Shown: positions 8,163-17,500, counted from the first letter of the stretch. The stretch is DNA of 64,000 nt from Pseudomonas abietaniphila (GCF_900100795.1 NZ_FNCO01000002.1:62001-126000); one strand, 5' to 3'. Program-made: numbers and translations. The notes: generated from the sequence alone by a model not told the origin.

Positions 8163-10878
8163 CACTGGTTGGGGTGGGTTGAAGCCGGAACAGGTCGCGA
8201 ACTGGATCAACTTCGACGCTGGCAATGAGGCGTGGCAATACTCGCCTAACGACATCTCCATGCCCACCCGGCAAATCGAGGGTGTTGCTGGCTTGTGGAA
8301 CAAGTTGTCCATGCACAATGTGGCATTGCTGGCCGACGAGGTCGGCATGGGCAAGACGTTCCAGGCATTGGGCGTCATCGCGTTGCTGTGGAAGCTGAAG
8401 CCCGACGCCAAGGTGCTGGTCATGGCACCCCGGGAAGACATATGCCACCAGTGGGCGCGTGAGTATGCCGCGTTCCTGCGCGACCACTACAAGGGCGGTA
8501 CGCACCTTACCTGCGACGGGCCTGAAAAAAGCCCGCTGCACGAGGCGCAGATTCACAAGCGGCTCCATGATCTGAGTGATGCAGTGGCGCAGGGTAGCGG
8601 GCAGTTTTACTTCACCACTATCCATTCGCTCAGCAACTTGGTTGAGCGGGAGGATAAGCAATCGGGTGATGTGTCCGTCAAAGCCCAAGAAGAGGCTGGC
8701 AGGATTCACCGTGCGCTCAAGTCATCGTTGGGGAACAAGGGCTTTGACCTGGTCGTGGTGGATGAAGCTCATTATTTCCGTAACGCCGATGGCAGCTCTC
8801 AACGCGCCAAGGCCGCACGGAAGTTCTTCGGGGAAGTAGGCGGCCGGCTCGGGCAGAAAGTCTTGTTGCTTACCGCCACGCCTAGCCATTCTTCGCTCCG
8901 GGATATAGCCTCCATTCTCGGGTATTTCATCGACCCGTCTGCTGACGGGCCACAACCTGCTCCGGATGAGTTGCTCGCCAAGTATGCATTGCGCCGTTTG
9001 CGCCTTATGCAGGGCGCTGAGGGTTACCGCAACAAATACAACTACCGCCATGAAAAGACGCTGCCGGCCAGTTTTCTGGACAATCCTGAGGCCGAGATGT
9101 TTTTTGCGTTGTACCAGAAGAAGCTGGTGCAGCAACTAGGCCAGAGGGGTAGCGGCCGCAGATTCCTGTACGGCTACCTCGAAGGGTTCGAATCCGTTGG
9201 CACGCAGCCGGGTACCGCAGCCAGCGCGACCGCATCACTGGAACAGGAACACTCTGCACAGGCATTTTCCGGTGCCCCGGATACCGGGATTCTGACTCAG
9301 CTCACTCAATTGCACCGTGAGTATTTCAAGAGCCATCCCGATCATCCCAAGTACGACACGCTGATGATCGAGTGCCAGCCTGAGGATGTCTTCGACACTC
9401 GTATGCCGTTGCATGAGCACAAGCACCTGGTATTTGTGAGGCGGATTGCTTCGGTGCGGGAGATAACCCAGCGCATGAACGCAGCCAGTGACCTGATGTT
9501 GGCGCGGCGTATCGTCCAGGCCTGGCACCCGGGAGATCCGAAGAAGTTGGTGGAGGGGTGGCGGAAGAAGAATTGGTCGCGAGCCTTCTTCATTCGATAT
9601 GTCTCCCAGCAGGTGGCTGAAGAATCGGGCTACCATGATTTTCTTCAAGATGAAGATCTGACTGAGGTCCGTGATGGCTTGGGTGGCGATGAAAAGCTGG
9701 CCTCGCACATTGCTGACTTGTTCGTGGTCAAGAAACAGAGCAAAGACCGGACCACGGACTGCTCGAATTTCAGCTTGCGCTTGCGAAAGCCGGAGAGCCT
9801 GTTTTCGTTGTTGCTGGAGCCTGCAAGTGACTACCGCTGCGGCGGATATACCGGATATGACCGCAAGCGCGTGGGCGAGCGGGATCGGGACGATTACGGG
9901 GGCGCAGCGCTGCGGGCTCGTCTTGCGCTTCACGAGGAGCGCACGCGGGGAGCGGGTGAACAGTACGAAAAAACGATGCCGACTTTGTGGGGCTTGATGT
10001 ATGAAGGATTGCCCGAAACTACACGCCAGCGGCTGGAAACGTGGCTGGGTCTTGGGCCGCAGGGCCGAGCTATCGCCGAGAATTTTGGCAATTATGTGAA
10101 GGTCGGTTTCCTGTTTGCCAGCCCGGTCATCATTGAACTCTACAGTTGGTTCACCGAGTTTCGTCGTAAGGATAAGGGGGGCGATGTTCAAAGTCGTTAC
10201 CTGGAATTCATCAAGTCGCTGAGACCACGCCTGCACGATTCGCTGCTTCGGCAGTACTTCATTGCAGCGCTGGATTCCTTCGAGCAGATCTGTGGAAAGA
10301 TCACCGCCCACGGGCTATCTGACTGGAAGAAGGACTGGCGCATCCTGACCAGCCTGCAAAGCCCTGCGTGGTACGCCAGTAGTCATTCCGGCGATCGCCG
10401 ACGGTTGATTCTCGGTTTCAACAGCCCGTTTTACCCCAACGTGCTGGTGGCAACTTCGGTCTTCCAGGAGGGGGTGAACCTGCACCTTCAATGCAGCAAG
10501 GTGCACCATTACGGAATTGCCTGGACACCCGGTGATAACGAACAGCGTGTAGGGCGTGTGGACAGGCTGTTCGGTCGGGTGAACCGGCAATTGCAAGAGA
10601 AGGGCGAGGCTGAGCTCGCGATCCACTATCCCTATCTCGCCCGGTCGTTCGATCAGGAGCAATTGGCTTCATTTGTACTTCTCAAACATGCGGTTGAGGC
10701 GCGCATGGATGCCTGTCGACATACGTCGTTCAATGATGAAATCGACCTGCGCCATGTCGCGGATGACTGGGAGCGATACCTGCGAAAGCCAGTGAAGGGG
10801 ATGAATTCGACGGACCCGTTTCCTGCGCGTTTCGGAACTGGGTCAGTTCCATTGGAGGCCTATGATCCGAGTGTGTGA
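8155..10878 (+). CDS. SNF2/superfamily 2 helicase-like ATPase, 907 aa
   Basis: An SF2 translocase of the SNF2/RapA-like type. Walker A is EVGMGKTFQA (K67-T68), the DEAH box is VVVDEAHYF (D203-H206), motif III is LLTATPSHSS, and the C-terminal motif VI region is NEQRVGRVDRLFGR (about residue 797). These give a complete ATPase core, with a long insertion between the two lobes. The reading frame extends further upstream, but the ATG at 8155 overlaps the PLD gene stop (ATGCGTGA) and immediately precedes the conserved part, so this start is preferred. It probably remodels or translocates DNA for the PLD nuclease in the same operon. Confidence 0.9.
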   Translation: MRDTGWGGLKPEQVANWINFDAGNEAWQYSPNDISMPTRQIEGVAGLWNKLSMHNVALLADEVGMGKTFQALGVIALLWKLKPDAKVLVMAPREDICHQWAREYAAFLRDHYKGGTHLTCDGPEKSPLHEAQIHKRLHDLSDAVAQGSGQFYFTTIHSLSNLVEREDKQSGDVSVKAQEEAGRIHRALKSSLGNKGFDLVVVDEAHYFRNADGSSQRAKAARKFFGEVGGRLGQKVLLLTATPSHSSLRDIASILGYFIDPSADGPQPAPDELLAKYALRRLRLMQGAEGYRNKYNYRHEKTLPASFLDNPEAEMFFALYQKKLVQQLGQRGSGRRFLYGYLEGFESVGTQPGTAASATASLEQEHSAQAFSGAPDTGILTQLTQLHREYFKSHPDHPKYDTLMIECQPEDVFDTRMPLHEHKHLVFVRRIASVREITQRMNAASDLMLARRIVQAWHPGDPKKLVEGWRKKNWSRAFFIRYVSQQVAEESGYHDFLQDEDLTEVRDGLGGDEKLASHIADLFVVKKQSKDRTTDCSNFSLRLRKPESLFSLLLEPASDYRCGGYTGYDRKRVGERDRDDYGGAALRARLALHEERTRGAGEQYEKTMPTLWGLMYEGLPETTRQRLETWLGLGPQGRAIAENFGNYVKVGFLFASPVIIELYSWFTEFRRKDKGGDVQSRYLEFIKSLRPRLHDSLLRQYFIAALDSFEQICGKITAHGLSDWKKDWRILTSLQSPAWYASSHSGDRRRLILGFNSPFYPNVLVATSVFQEGVNLHLQCSKVHHYGIAWTPGDNEQRVGRVDRLFGRVNRQLQEKGEAELAIHYPYLARSFDQEQLASFVLLKHAVEARMDACRHTSFNDEIDLRHVADDWERYLRKPVKGMNSTDPFPARFGTGSVPLEAYDPSV

Positions 10879-11066
10879 GATTCTGCAAAGTAAATGCTGC
10901 CCCAGGCCCTGACTGGCGACTTCTGGGGGGGGCTGGCTTGCCCGCGACCACAGGGTCTTGCTGAACATCGGGTCAGGTTTGGTTTTCTGTTGGAATCTAC
11001 CAGGCCACCTTGATCATTTCGAATTCGTTCGTGGCATAGTGTCGTTTTGAAATCAAGGTCGAGTCA

Positions 11067-11768
11067 GTGAGTTTCAAACAGAAGCGAGACGCCTATGCAT
11101 ATCCAATGGTCGGCCTCTGTGGCACGTTAGCGTTGCATCGTGAGGTGGCGTTCAATACGTCTTCGAAACTCGAAGCGCATCACGCCGGGTTGATGTGCTC
11201 GACTGTGGATGACGAGGTGTTGCTTGGGTATCTGAGTACCCTTTACTGGGGGCATTACGCAGGTGCTGCTGGGCGCACGACCGCCAATCGTGCGTTATCC
11301 AGGGTACAGTTGGCGTTGGTAGGGTCCAGCTTCGTGCGCAATGAAAAAGTCTGTCAGAGACCCGGTATCAATCACTTTGGTCGTGGCAAGGCTGTTGCCT
11401 TGATCAGAGATGCCAAGCGCCTTCTCGACGACCATCAGTATGGTGAAGCAGTGAAGCTACTTTGTGCTTTGCCACAATTGGGCTTTGCGTTTGCATCCAA
11501 AGTCGCCGCTTTCCTTGCCCCCGATACTTGTGGGGTCATTGATTCTGTTATCGCAGAAAAACATCCGAACTTCGGATTCAAATTGCGCGGAGGATATGTG
11601 AGCGATGTAAAAGAAAACGTTGCACGCTACCAAGCCTATTGCCAGGCACTTTGCATCGAGGCAGAAAAGCAGAACCAACTGGGCGAAAGCGCTTACTGGA
11701 AGGAGCGTAACGGCGAGTTGCGCGCTTGGCGTGCTGTCGATATCGAGCGTGCGTTGTATAGCCTGTGA
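11067..11768 (+). CDS. Helix-hairpin-helix (OGG/DNA-glycosylase-like) protein, 233 aa
   Basis: The segment from residue 135 to 162 reads LPQLGFAFASKVAAFL then APDTCGVIDS. This resembles the helix-hairpin-helix plus GPD-type loop of DNA glycosylases, with K145 and D159 at the places expected for the catalytic lysine and aspartate of OGG-like enzymes. The N-terminal half is unrecognised. The start is a GTG with only a weak ribosome site. It lies 188 bases after the helicase gene in the same orientation and within the same att-bounded module. A base-sensing or base-removing accessory of the cassette is plausible. It could equally be an independent DNA-binding protein. Confidence 0.7.
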   Translation: MSFKQKRDAYAYPMVGLCGTLALHREVAFNTSSKLEAHHAGLMCSTVDDEVLLGYLSTLYWGHYAGAAGRTTANRALSRVQLALVGSSFVRNEKVCQRPGINHFGRGKAVALIRDAKRLLDDHQYGEAVKLLCALPQLGFAFASKVAAFLAPDTCGVIDSVIAEKHPNFGFKLRGGYVSDVKENVARYQAYCQALCIEAEKQNQLGESAYWKERNGELRAWRAVDIERALYSL

Positions 11769-12588
11769 AAAGTGGTGAGTGACCACAGCCCTTGTGGGAA
11801 CAGCCAACCCCTGCAAGCCTGCAGTCACAGGCAACCCTGGCTACTTTGCCTGCCCGCGGTGGTTGAATCAATTGCACTAGACCTCTCTGCGCCCGGCATG
11901 ACCCCTGTGCTTGCGATCGAGCATGCTCTCGAAGCACATCTGCATGAGCGATTCGCAGGAGCTTTCTCGGACATCCTGGTTAAGCCGTTTTGGGTCAAAT
12001 TCCACAGGATGTACTTCAAGCGACGGTACGCTTCGCTGTCAGTCTTTGAACTGAGGTGATCTGGTAGCATTCAACGGCGGTAGGGAACTGTCGCGGGTGA
12101 TTTTTCGAGAAGAAGATTGTTGAGCCTCAGGCTGGGGGCATCCTTTTCAAACCATCCCAAGATGTGCCCCCAATTTAGCAAACCACTGGAAGTGAGTGGA
12201 GCTCTATGGTTTGTGGAAAGGCAGAAATGATCAGCCGAACAGCCTGCCAGACGAAACCTAAAGACTCTCAGGGTCGCCGAAGAACATTTTGACTAGGCTC
12301 TAGGGCGGTAGTTGCAGCCTGAAAAAATCGAAGTGTGCCCCCAGTTTTGCCCCCATTTGTACCGGATGTGGGAGCGATCGCGATTGGCGATTTTTGGTAC
12401 GGACCAGGGTGGTCGTCGATGGTTCTTAGTGTATGGCAGTCTCGGCGTGTATGGGTGAGAGCTGGATGATTGGTTACTCAAGGCGGGGGATGGCGGCTGG
12501 CAGGGCTACACCGCGCCAGAGCTTCGCTGGTAGCATGTGGCCAGTAGCTAGGCAAGGCTAATCCTCATCCACCACTCGGGTATCCGTA
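11769..12588. other. 820-base intergenic stretch with att-like repeat copy 2
   Basis: Bases 11769-12059 hold no supported gene; the reading frames there lack ribosome sites and recognisable sequence. Bases 12060-12435 are repeat copy 2. Bases 12436-12588 lead into the DEAH helicase gene and show only a weak ribosome-binding region before its ATG. Confidence 0.5.
12060..12435. repeat. att-like repeat copy 2 (mexT-3'-end core at 12259-12287)
   Basis: The core at 12259-12287 on the minus strand encodes MFFGDPESL plus TAG. This is the same peptide as the end of MexT but with different synonymous codons and a different stop. The left arm (12125-12258) contains CTGGGGGCATCC and GTGCCCCCAATTTAG. 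The right arm contains GTGCCCCCAGTTTTGCCCCC and GGGAGCGATCGCGATTGGCG. The left side shares extra sequence with copy 3 back to about 12060. Direct and inverted GCCCCC motifs are typical arm sites of phage-type integrases. It separates module 1 from module 2. Confidence 0.8.
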
Positions 12589-15120
12589 ATGGCCGTTGAA
12601 GCAGGGAAGTACGCAGACGTCTATCGCAGTTGGCAGCAGCATCTGTTCAATTTCAATCTAGCCGTTCGGGATACCCAGACGCCGGGTTTGCGCAAGCCGC
12701 AACTGGCCGCGCTGTACGCCGCCCTGGGGCATCTGGTGATGGCACCCGCCACGACCGCCACGATCGTCATGCCGACCGGTACCGGGAAAACCGACACCAT
12801 GCTCGGGCTGCTGGTCGCCGGGCGGTTGCCCAGGACCCTGGTTCTGGTGCCTTCCGACCCGTTGCGTTCGCAGCTGGTTGAGAAATGCCTTGAGCTGAAG
12901 AAGCTACGGGAGATTGGTGCCGTTTCGGTCACCGCACTCAACCCAGTGGTGCAGGCGATCGGTTCAGGCCTTTCGGCTGACGGGGTCCAACAGCTAGCCG
13001 AGGCCAACGTCATCGTTGCCACGCCGCAAGCGCTGCAACGCTTCGACCAGCCGGCCTTGGAGGCCTTGGCCGCGTCGTGCAGCCACCTGATCATTGATGA
13101 GGCGCACCACGTGGCCGCCCTGACCTGGGACCGGGTGAAAACCGCGTTCAAGGATAAGCCCTGTCTCCAGTTCACGGCCACGCCGTTCCGTGAGGACAAC
13201 CAGCCGCTGGATGGCAAGATCATCTACAACTACCCGCTGAAGGATGCCCAGATCGATGGCTACTTCAAGGCGATCGAGTTCCATCCGGTGCGCGAGTACA
13301 ACTTGGAACTGGCTGACCAGGTGGTGGCTGACAAGGCAGTCGAGCTGTTGCGAAACGACCGCGCGCAAGGATTCAACCACCTGCTGATGGTGCGCGCACG
13401 GTCACAGAAACGTGCCGCCGCACTGTTTGAATTGTACAAACAGCATGAGGATCTTTCGCCCATTCTCATCCACAGCAAGGTACCGAATCGGGCCAAACTA
13501 CTGGGTGAAATCGTCGAAAAGAAATACAAGATCATTGTCTGTGTGGACATGCTGGGGGAAGGCTTCGACTTGCCGGAGCTGAAGATTGCGGCGATCCACG
13601 ACCAGCACCGCAGTCCCGCCGTCACCCTGCAGTTTATCGGTCGCCTGACACGAGTCGATGATACGCTCGGTGACGCCAAGTTCGTCTCGAACATCGCCAA
13701 CCAGAAAGTCGACTACCAGATGGCGGTGCTGTACAAGGAAAGTGCCGACTGGAGTGCGGTGATCCGCGATGTCAGCCAGGACAAGATCGCCCGCGAGATC
13801 GAAAAAGAAACGTTCACCGAACAGTTTCCTGAGGATGCCGATGCCGAGGACATTTTCGGCTTGAACCCTAACCCCAAGATCAGTGCGATCGCCTACCACT
13901 TGGAGCGTGACGACTGGCGACCCGAGAAGGCCAAGCACTTCTCGCAAAAGAAAGAGCCGCTGCAGCTCCTGTCCATCAACGACGAGGCCGACACCATCGT
14001 CATGGTAACGCGGCGCGAAACGCCTGTCGGCTGGGCGCAAACGTCGACAATTGTGGACACCAACTGGATCCTCTACCTGGCCTACTACCATGCGCCCGAC
14101 AAGACGCTGTTCGTCCACTCTTCCGGGGATGAATCGCAAACCAACCGGTTCCTGAGCCTGATCGCCAAGGATGCCCGACGCATCAGCGGCGAGCCGACCT
14201 TCCGCACCTTGCACGGCATCAAACTTATGAAGCTGCAGAACGTGGGCCTGTCGCGCATGCGCAAGGATCTGCGCTTCACCATGCATGTCGGGCGCGACAT
14301 CAATACCGTCATCAGTGAAATCGAGAACGGCACGGCGAGGAAGTCCAACATTTTCGCAACCGGCTACGAGGATGGCCAGCGCACCACCGTTGGCTGTTCG
14401 CACAAGGGCAAGATCTGGGAGATGAACGCGTCAAGCATCAACGACTGGATCGAGTGGTGCAAGCGTGCCTCGCAGAAGCTCAACGACGCGACGATCAACC
14501 ACTCTGACGTTTTAAAGGATGTGATTCGCTCGGAAAAGATCGAGCGGGCGTGGCCCGAGGGCCTGTTCTATTCCGATTGGCCTGCGTCGATCCTGATCGA
14601 AAATGAGCAGAAGATCTCGCTGGCGTACCTGGCGGAGGTGTTCAACTTGCTGGATGTCGAACTGGGCAAGCCTCGGCGAATCGATGCACTGACGCTGGAG
14701 GTGCCCATCAGCGCAACGGCAGTCGATGGCACGGAGCGCCAACTGCCTGATATCACGATCCGGCTGTTGGATGACGGCTACAAATTTTCCTGCCCGGGGG
14801 TCAAGATCGTCTTCGCTGAAGAGGGCTCGTTCGAGCAGTATCTGGATACTAACCCGTTGGTGTTGCTGGCCGTCGACGGTTCGATGGTCGAAGGCAATTA
14901 CCGCTACTTCTCCCCCAACAGTTTGGACCTGAAGCTGCCGGTCGCCCTGATTGAAGCCTGGGATTGGGGCACGACTCAGATCCACAGCGAGTCGATGCGG
15001 GCGGACCGCAGCCCGGATACCGTTCAAGGATTCACCTATAGCCGAATCGAGGACGATTACACGTTCATTTTCAACGATGATGGCGCCGGTGAGATCGCCG
15101 ATCTGGTGGCGATCAAGTAA
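12589..15120 (+). CDS. DEAD/DEAH-box SF2 helicase, interrupted by in-frame stop
   Basis: A type-III-restriction-like SF2 helicase. Walker A is PTGTGKT (62-68), the DEAH box is IIDEAHHV (D170-H173), motif III is FTATPF, and motif VI is QFIGRLTR (from residue 348). The remaining ~480 residues are an accessory region. The frame stops at TAA 15118-15120 after residue 843 and then continues open in the same frame to 15528 with sequence that reads like the natural C-terminus of this family. The visible product therefore lacks about 135 residues. It may be inactive, or the helicase core may still function. It lies in module 2 with a DUF4365-type nuclease gene downstream. Confidence 0.88.
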   Translation: MAVEAGKYADVYRSWQQHLFNFNLAVRDTQTPGLRKPQLAALYAALGHLVMAPATTATIVMPTGTGKTDTMLGLLVAGRLPRTLVLVPSDPLRSQLVEKCLELKKLREIGAVSVTALNPVVQAIGSGLSADGVQQLAEANVIVATPQALQRFDQPALEALAASCSHLIIDEAHHVAALTWDRVKTAFKDKPCLQFTATPFREDNQPLDGKIIYNYPLKDAQIDGYFKAIEFHPVREYNLELADQVVADKAVELLRNDRAQGFNHLLMVRARSQKRAAALFELYKQHEDLSPILIHSKVPNRAKLLGEIVEKKYKIIVCVDMLGEGFDLPELKIAAIHDQHRSPAVTLQFIGRLTRVDDTLGDAKFVSNIANQKVDYQMAVLYKESADWSAVIRDVSQDKIAREIEKETFTEQFPEDADAEDIFGLNPNPKISAIAYHLERDDWRPEKAKHFSQKKEPLQLLSINDEADTIVMVTRRETPVGWAQTSTIVDTNWILYLAYYHAPDKTLFVHSSGDESQTNRFLSLIAKDARRISGEPTFRTLHGIKLMKLQNVGLSRMRKDLRFTMHVGRDINTVISEIENGTARKSNIFATGYEDGQRTTVGCSHKGKIWEMNASSINDWIEWCKRASQKLNDATINHSDVLKDVIRSEKIERAWPEGLFYSDWPASILIENEQKISLAYLAEVFNLLDVELGKPRRIDALTLEVPISATAVDGTERQLPDITIRLLDDGYKFSCPGVKIVFAEEGSFEQYLDTNPLVLLAVDGSMVEGNYRYFSPNSLDLKLPVALIEAWDWGTTQIHSESMRADRSPDTVQGFTYSRIEDDYTFIFNDDGAGEIADLVAIK

Positions 15121-15528
15121 AGCAAGGACGCCATCTTTGTCGACCTGTATCACTGCAAGTATTGCCCTCAGCAAGATGGCGAGGCGCGGCCGGGCGCGCG
15201 CGTTTCCGACGTCTACGAGGTCTGCGGCCAGGCATCACGCTCGGTGAAGTGGTTGCACACGGAAGAAAAGTTCTTCAATCGATTGTTGCACCGCTACCAG
15301 CAGTCGTTGCCCAAAGGCTTCGACAGGATCCTCAAGGGGGAACCCATGGATCTGGAGCTACTGCGCAACAAGTGCCATGACCATGAAGTGGTGTTCCGGT
15401 TTGTGATTGTTCAACCGGCCATTTCGGCAGCTAAAATATCGTCTGATCAGCTTGCAGTGCTCGGTACTAGTTACTCGTACATAAAAAGTGTGTCTGGCTC
15501 GGATGTGAAAGTGATTACGAGTGCTTAA
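15121..15528 (+). pseudogene. C-terminal remainder of the DEAH helicase after the in-frame TAA
   Basis: Directly after the TAA the same frame stays open for 135 codons. It begins SKDAIFVDLYHCKYC and continues with VSDVYEVCGQASRSVKW. This LYHCKY … DvYEVCGQAxxSVxW pattern is, as I recall, the usual C-terminal block of large DEAD/DEAH helicases of this type. No frameshift is needed to join it to the upstream part, so a single base change (for example AAA, GAA or CAA to TAA) would explain the break. A sequencing error or stop readthrough are the alternatives. Composition becomes AT-rich near 15410. Confidence 0.8.
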
Positions 15529-15599
15529 ATTGACTGGCTAAATTAGTGCGCTGTCTTTTTTTTGCGGTGGATATTTATTAAGGAAGGGCTTAGATTAAT

Positions 15600-16883
15600 A
15601 TGGAATCCCAGCCATGGTTGAAAGCAATGCAAAATGGCGAGTTGGGCGAGGCTAGGGCGAGGGCGTTTTTACTAGATCGCTTTTGGGTGCTTGAGCGGTC
15701 CGTCGATATTGAAGGGGCAGATTTAATAATCCAGCGCCGTCTTATGGGTCGAAGTTTGTTTGACAGGAGGGCGCCGGCGCTTGGGGTTGTTCAAGTTAAA
15801 TTTTTTGCGCATTCCAGTACCACCCATTACGTCAGTCAGGCTTACGTAGTAGGGGAGGATAATAAACCGCGATTAGAATTTTTCCTCCTCTGTATGTCAG
15901 GTGATGAAGATTCACCGGCCGTTCATCTTGTGACAGGGGTGGAGATCTTTGAGTCATTCGATTTGGTAGATGTCAATGGTGCTCTTAAGTATCGAGTATC
16001 ATACAGGTATCTAAAGTCCAGAAAGGACTTGTTGGTTGCTAACAAAAGATTGGCTTTGAATCGAATGGAATCTATCTTGCAGCAAGTCGACTTTGACAGG
16101 AATCGCCAATTTGTTTCTTGGGCGCTCCCGCCAGTTGTTGAGGTTTCAAATGCAATAGTGCCTGTTTTTTTAGAGCCAATTGACAGTTGGTGGGGTGATA
16201 TACCTTCAGGGTTCAGAGAGTTAAAAGGCAAGGCTTGTTCTGCGCTGGGTATTATCGAGGAAGTGCATGGGAAGTTTGTCCAAATTATGGTCGAAGGTGA
16301 TCCTCTAATCGCTGAAAAGATTGTAAGGGACATAGAATTTGAGTGTGGTGGCTATGGACGAGGCTGGGCCATTCCACTTCCGGACGATTTGTGTTCGGAT
16401 GATTTCTTCCAGGCGTGTAGAATTCATCGGGTCATGGTGGATGCACTTCGCCGTGATGGGCTGCTCGACTCGTTTGTTGGATTTCGGGCAAGGCTGAAAA
16501 GGATATTTGTTGAGTTTCTTGAAGGGAAGATTCCTTTGGGGCCTAATGTGGTTTGTGTTATAGATATCAACTATTCGCTGGTTAACTTTGGGGTCAACTC
16601 GTGCAGAGAGAGATTGGAAGACGTTTGTGAATATTTTGGTCTTGCTTTAGAGTTGAATAAATATGGACATGTGCCGATATCAGGGAATAGGTACTCTGGC
16701 ATCGATAAATTAACAGATAGTCGTGTGCAAATGTACATAGTGGCGGGACGATACAGTCTTTCTGATGTCGAGGGCCAGGATCTTTATGAGAAGTATAGCA
16801 ATGCGGAGTTTAGTATCTATACTGAGTGTATGGATGGCTTGTTTGCTTTAAAGTATGGCGATCCGTACTCTCTTGCGTGTTGA
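15600..16883 (+). CDS. DUF4365-like PD-(D/E)XK nuclease-type protein, 427 aa
   Basis: The N-terminus matches the DUF4365 pattern: GELGEARARAFL (E14/E17 region), VDIEGADLII (D41) and GVVQVKFF (Q65-x-K67). This corresponds to the E…D…QxK signature of PD-(D/E)XK-like nucleases. The ~350 residues after this have no recognised domain. The gene is clearly more AT-rich than its surroundings, with many TTT, AAT and ATA codons, which marks recent transfer. It lies 71 bases after the end of the helicase frame in the same orientation. The pair could act as a nuclease-helicase defence unit. A weak ribosome region (GGAAGGGCT) lies before the ATG. Confidence 0.8.
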   Translation: MESQPWLKAMQNGELGEARARAFLLDRFWVLERSVDIEGADLIIQRRLMGRSLFDRRAPALGVVQVKFFAHSSTTHYVSQAYVVGEDNKPRLEFFLLCMSGDEDSPAVHLVTGVEIFESFDLVDVNGALKYRVSYRYLKSRKDLLVANKRLALNRMESILQQVDFDRNRQFVSWALPPVVEVSNAIVPVFLEPIDSWWGDIPSGFRELKGKACSALGIIEEVHGKFVQIMVEGDPLIAEKIVRDIEFECGGYGRGWAIPLPDDLCSDDFFQACRIHRVMVDALRRDGLLDSFVGFRARLKRIFVEFLEGKIPLGPNVVCVIDINYSLVNFGVNSCRERLEDVCEYFGLALELNKYGHVPISGNRYSGIDKLTDSRVQMYIVAGRYSLSDVEGQDLYEKYSNAEFSIYTECMDGLFALKYGDPYSLAC

Positions 16884-16989
16884 TGATTCTAGTTTTTAAC
16901 GAAAATTCAATAAGTCATTGAGCCCGATTTATCGTGCTGGCGATGTAGTACTAGGTTTTGTACGAAAAGTATGGTCATCGAAAATTGTG

Positions 16990-17116
16990 GGGGCGTGCTT
17001 GCCCCGCGATCTGCCGCAGCGCGGCAGCAAAGCCTGAATTTGCGGCATGTTTGACACTGTTTGATATCGGGTAAAGGAGCGCTTCGCACCCCATCGCGGG
17101 GCAAGCTGCTCCCACA
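16990..17116. repeat. REP-type inverted repeat pair
   Basis: The arms GCTTGCCCCGCGAT (left) and ATCGCGGGGCAAGC (right) are inverted copies flanking a region with a smaller stem, TGCCGCAGCGCGGCA. The right arm ends in GCTCCCACA, the usual edge of Pseudomonas REP elements. It lies between two convergent genes, a common place for REPs. Confidence 0.8.
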
Positions 17117-17134
17117 AAACTTTTCTAACAGAGC

Positions 17135-17500
17135 TTAGGTCAATTGCACAGCGTTCGACGGCGAGCAGCGAGTGATTGTTCAAAAAGAGGATTGTTGATC
17201 GTTAGGCTGGTGGCATCTTTCTCAGAACATCCAATACATGCCCTTGGATATGACCCCGAATGTGCAATCCTCTGGAATTAAATGGATCTCCATGGTCTAT
17301 GAGAAGACAGAAATAATCAGATGAACAGCCTGCCCGACGATGCCCAAAGACTCTCAGGGGCGCCGAAGAACATTTTGACATGGCCCTAGGACGGTGGTTT
17401 AAGACCATAAAAACTAATAATGCCCTCAGTTTTGCTCCCAGATACACAGGGTACGAGAGCCCTCGCAACCGGCGACTTCTCACGGACTCCAGTATGGCAG
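17135..17500. repeat. att-like repeat copy 3 (mexT-3'-end core at 17345-17373)
   Basis: The core CAAAGACTCTCAGGGGCGCC…AACAT matches the mexT end. On the minus strand it encodes MFFGAPESL, but the stop codon position now reads TTG. The left arm (17200-17344) aligns with copy 2 (TGGTGGCATC…) and the right arm (17374-17500) aligns with copies 1 and 2, including GCCCTCAGTTTTGCTCCC and GTATGGCAGT. This is the most diverged copy. It divides module 2 from module 3. Confidence 0.72.

Noticed and set aside
9235..10311. 358-codon frame opposite the SNF2-like helicase
   Set aside because: Shadow of the helicase gene, with no supporting signal.
4894..10878. DISARM, Dpd or Mokosh system
   Set aside because: PLD and helicase are shared features, but the methylase, DUF1998, DpdA or kinase partners that define these systems are absent.
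11772..12059. 95-codon frame after the HhH gene
   Set aside because: No ribosome site and no recognisable sequence; most of it precedes the repeat arm.
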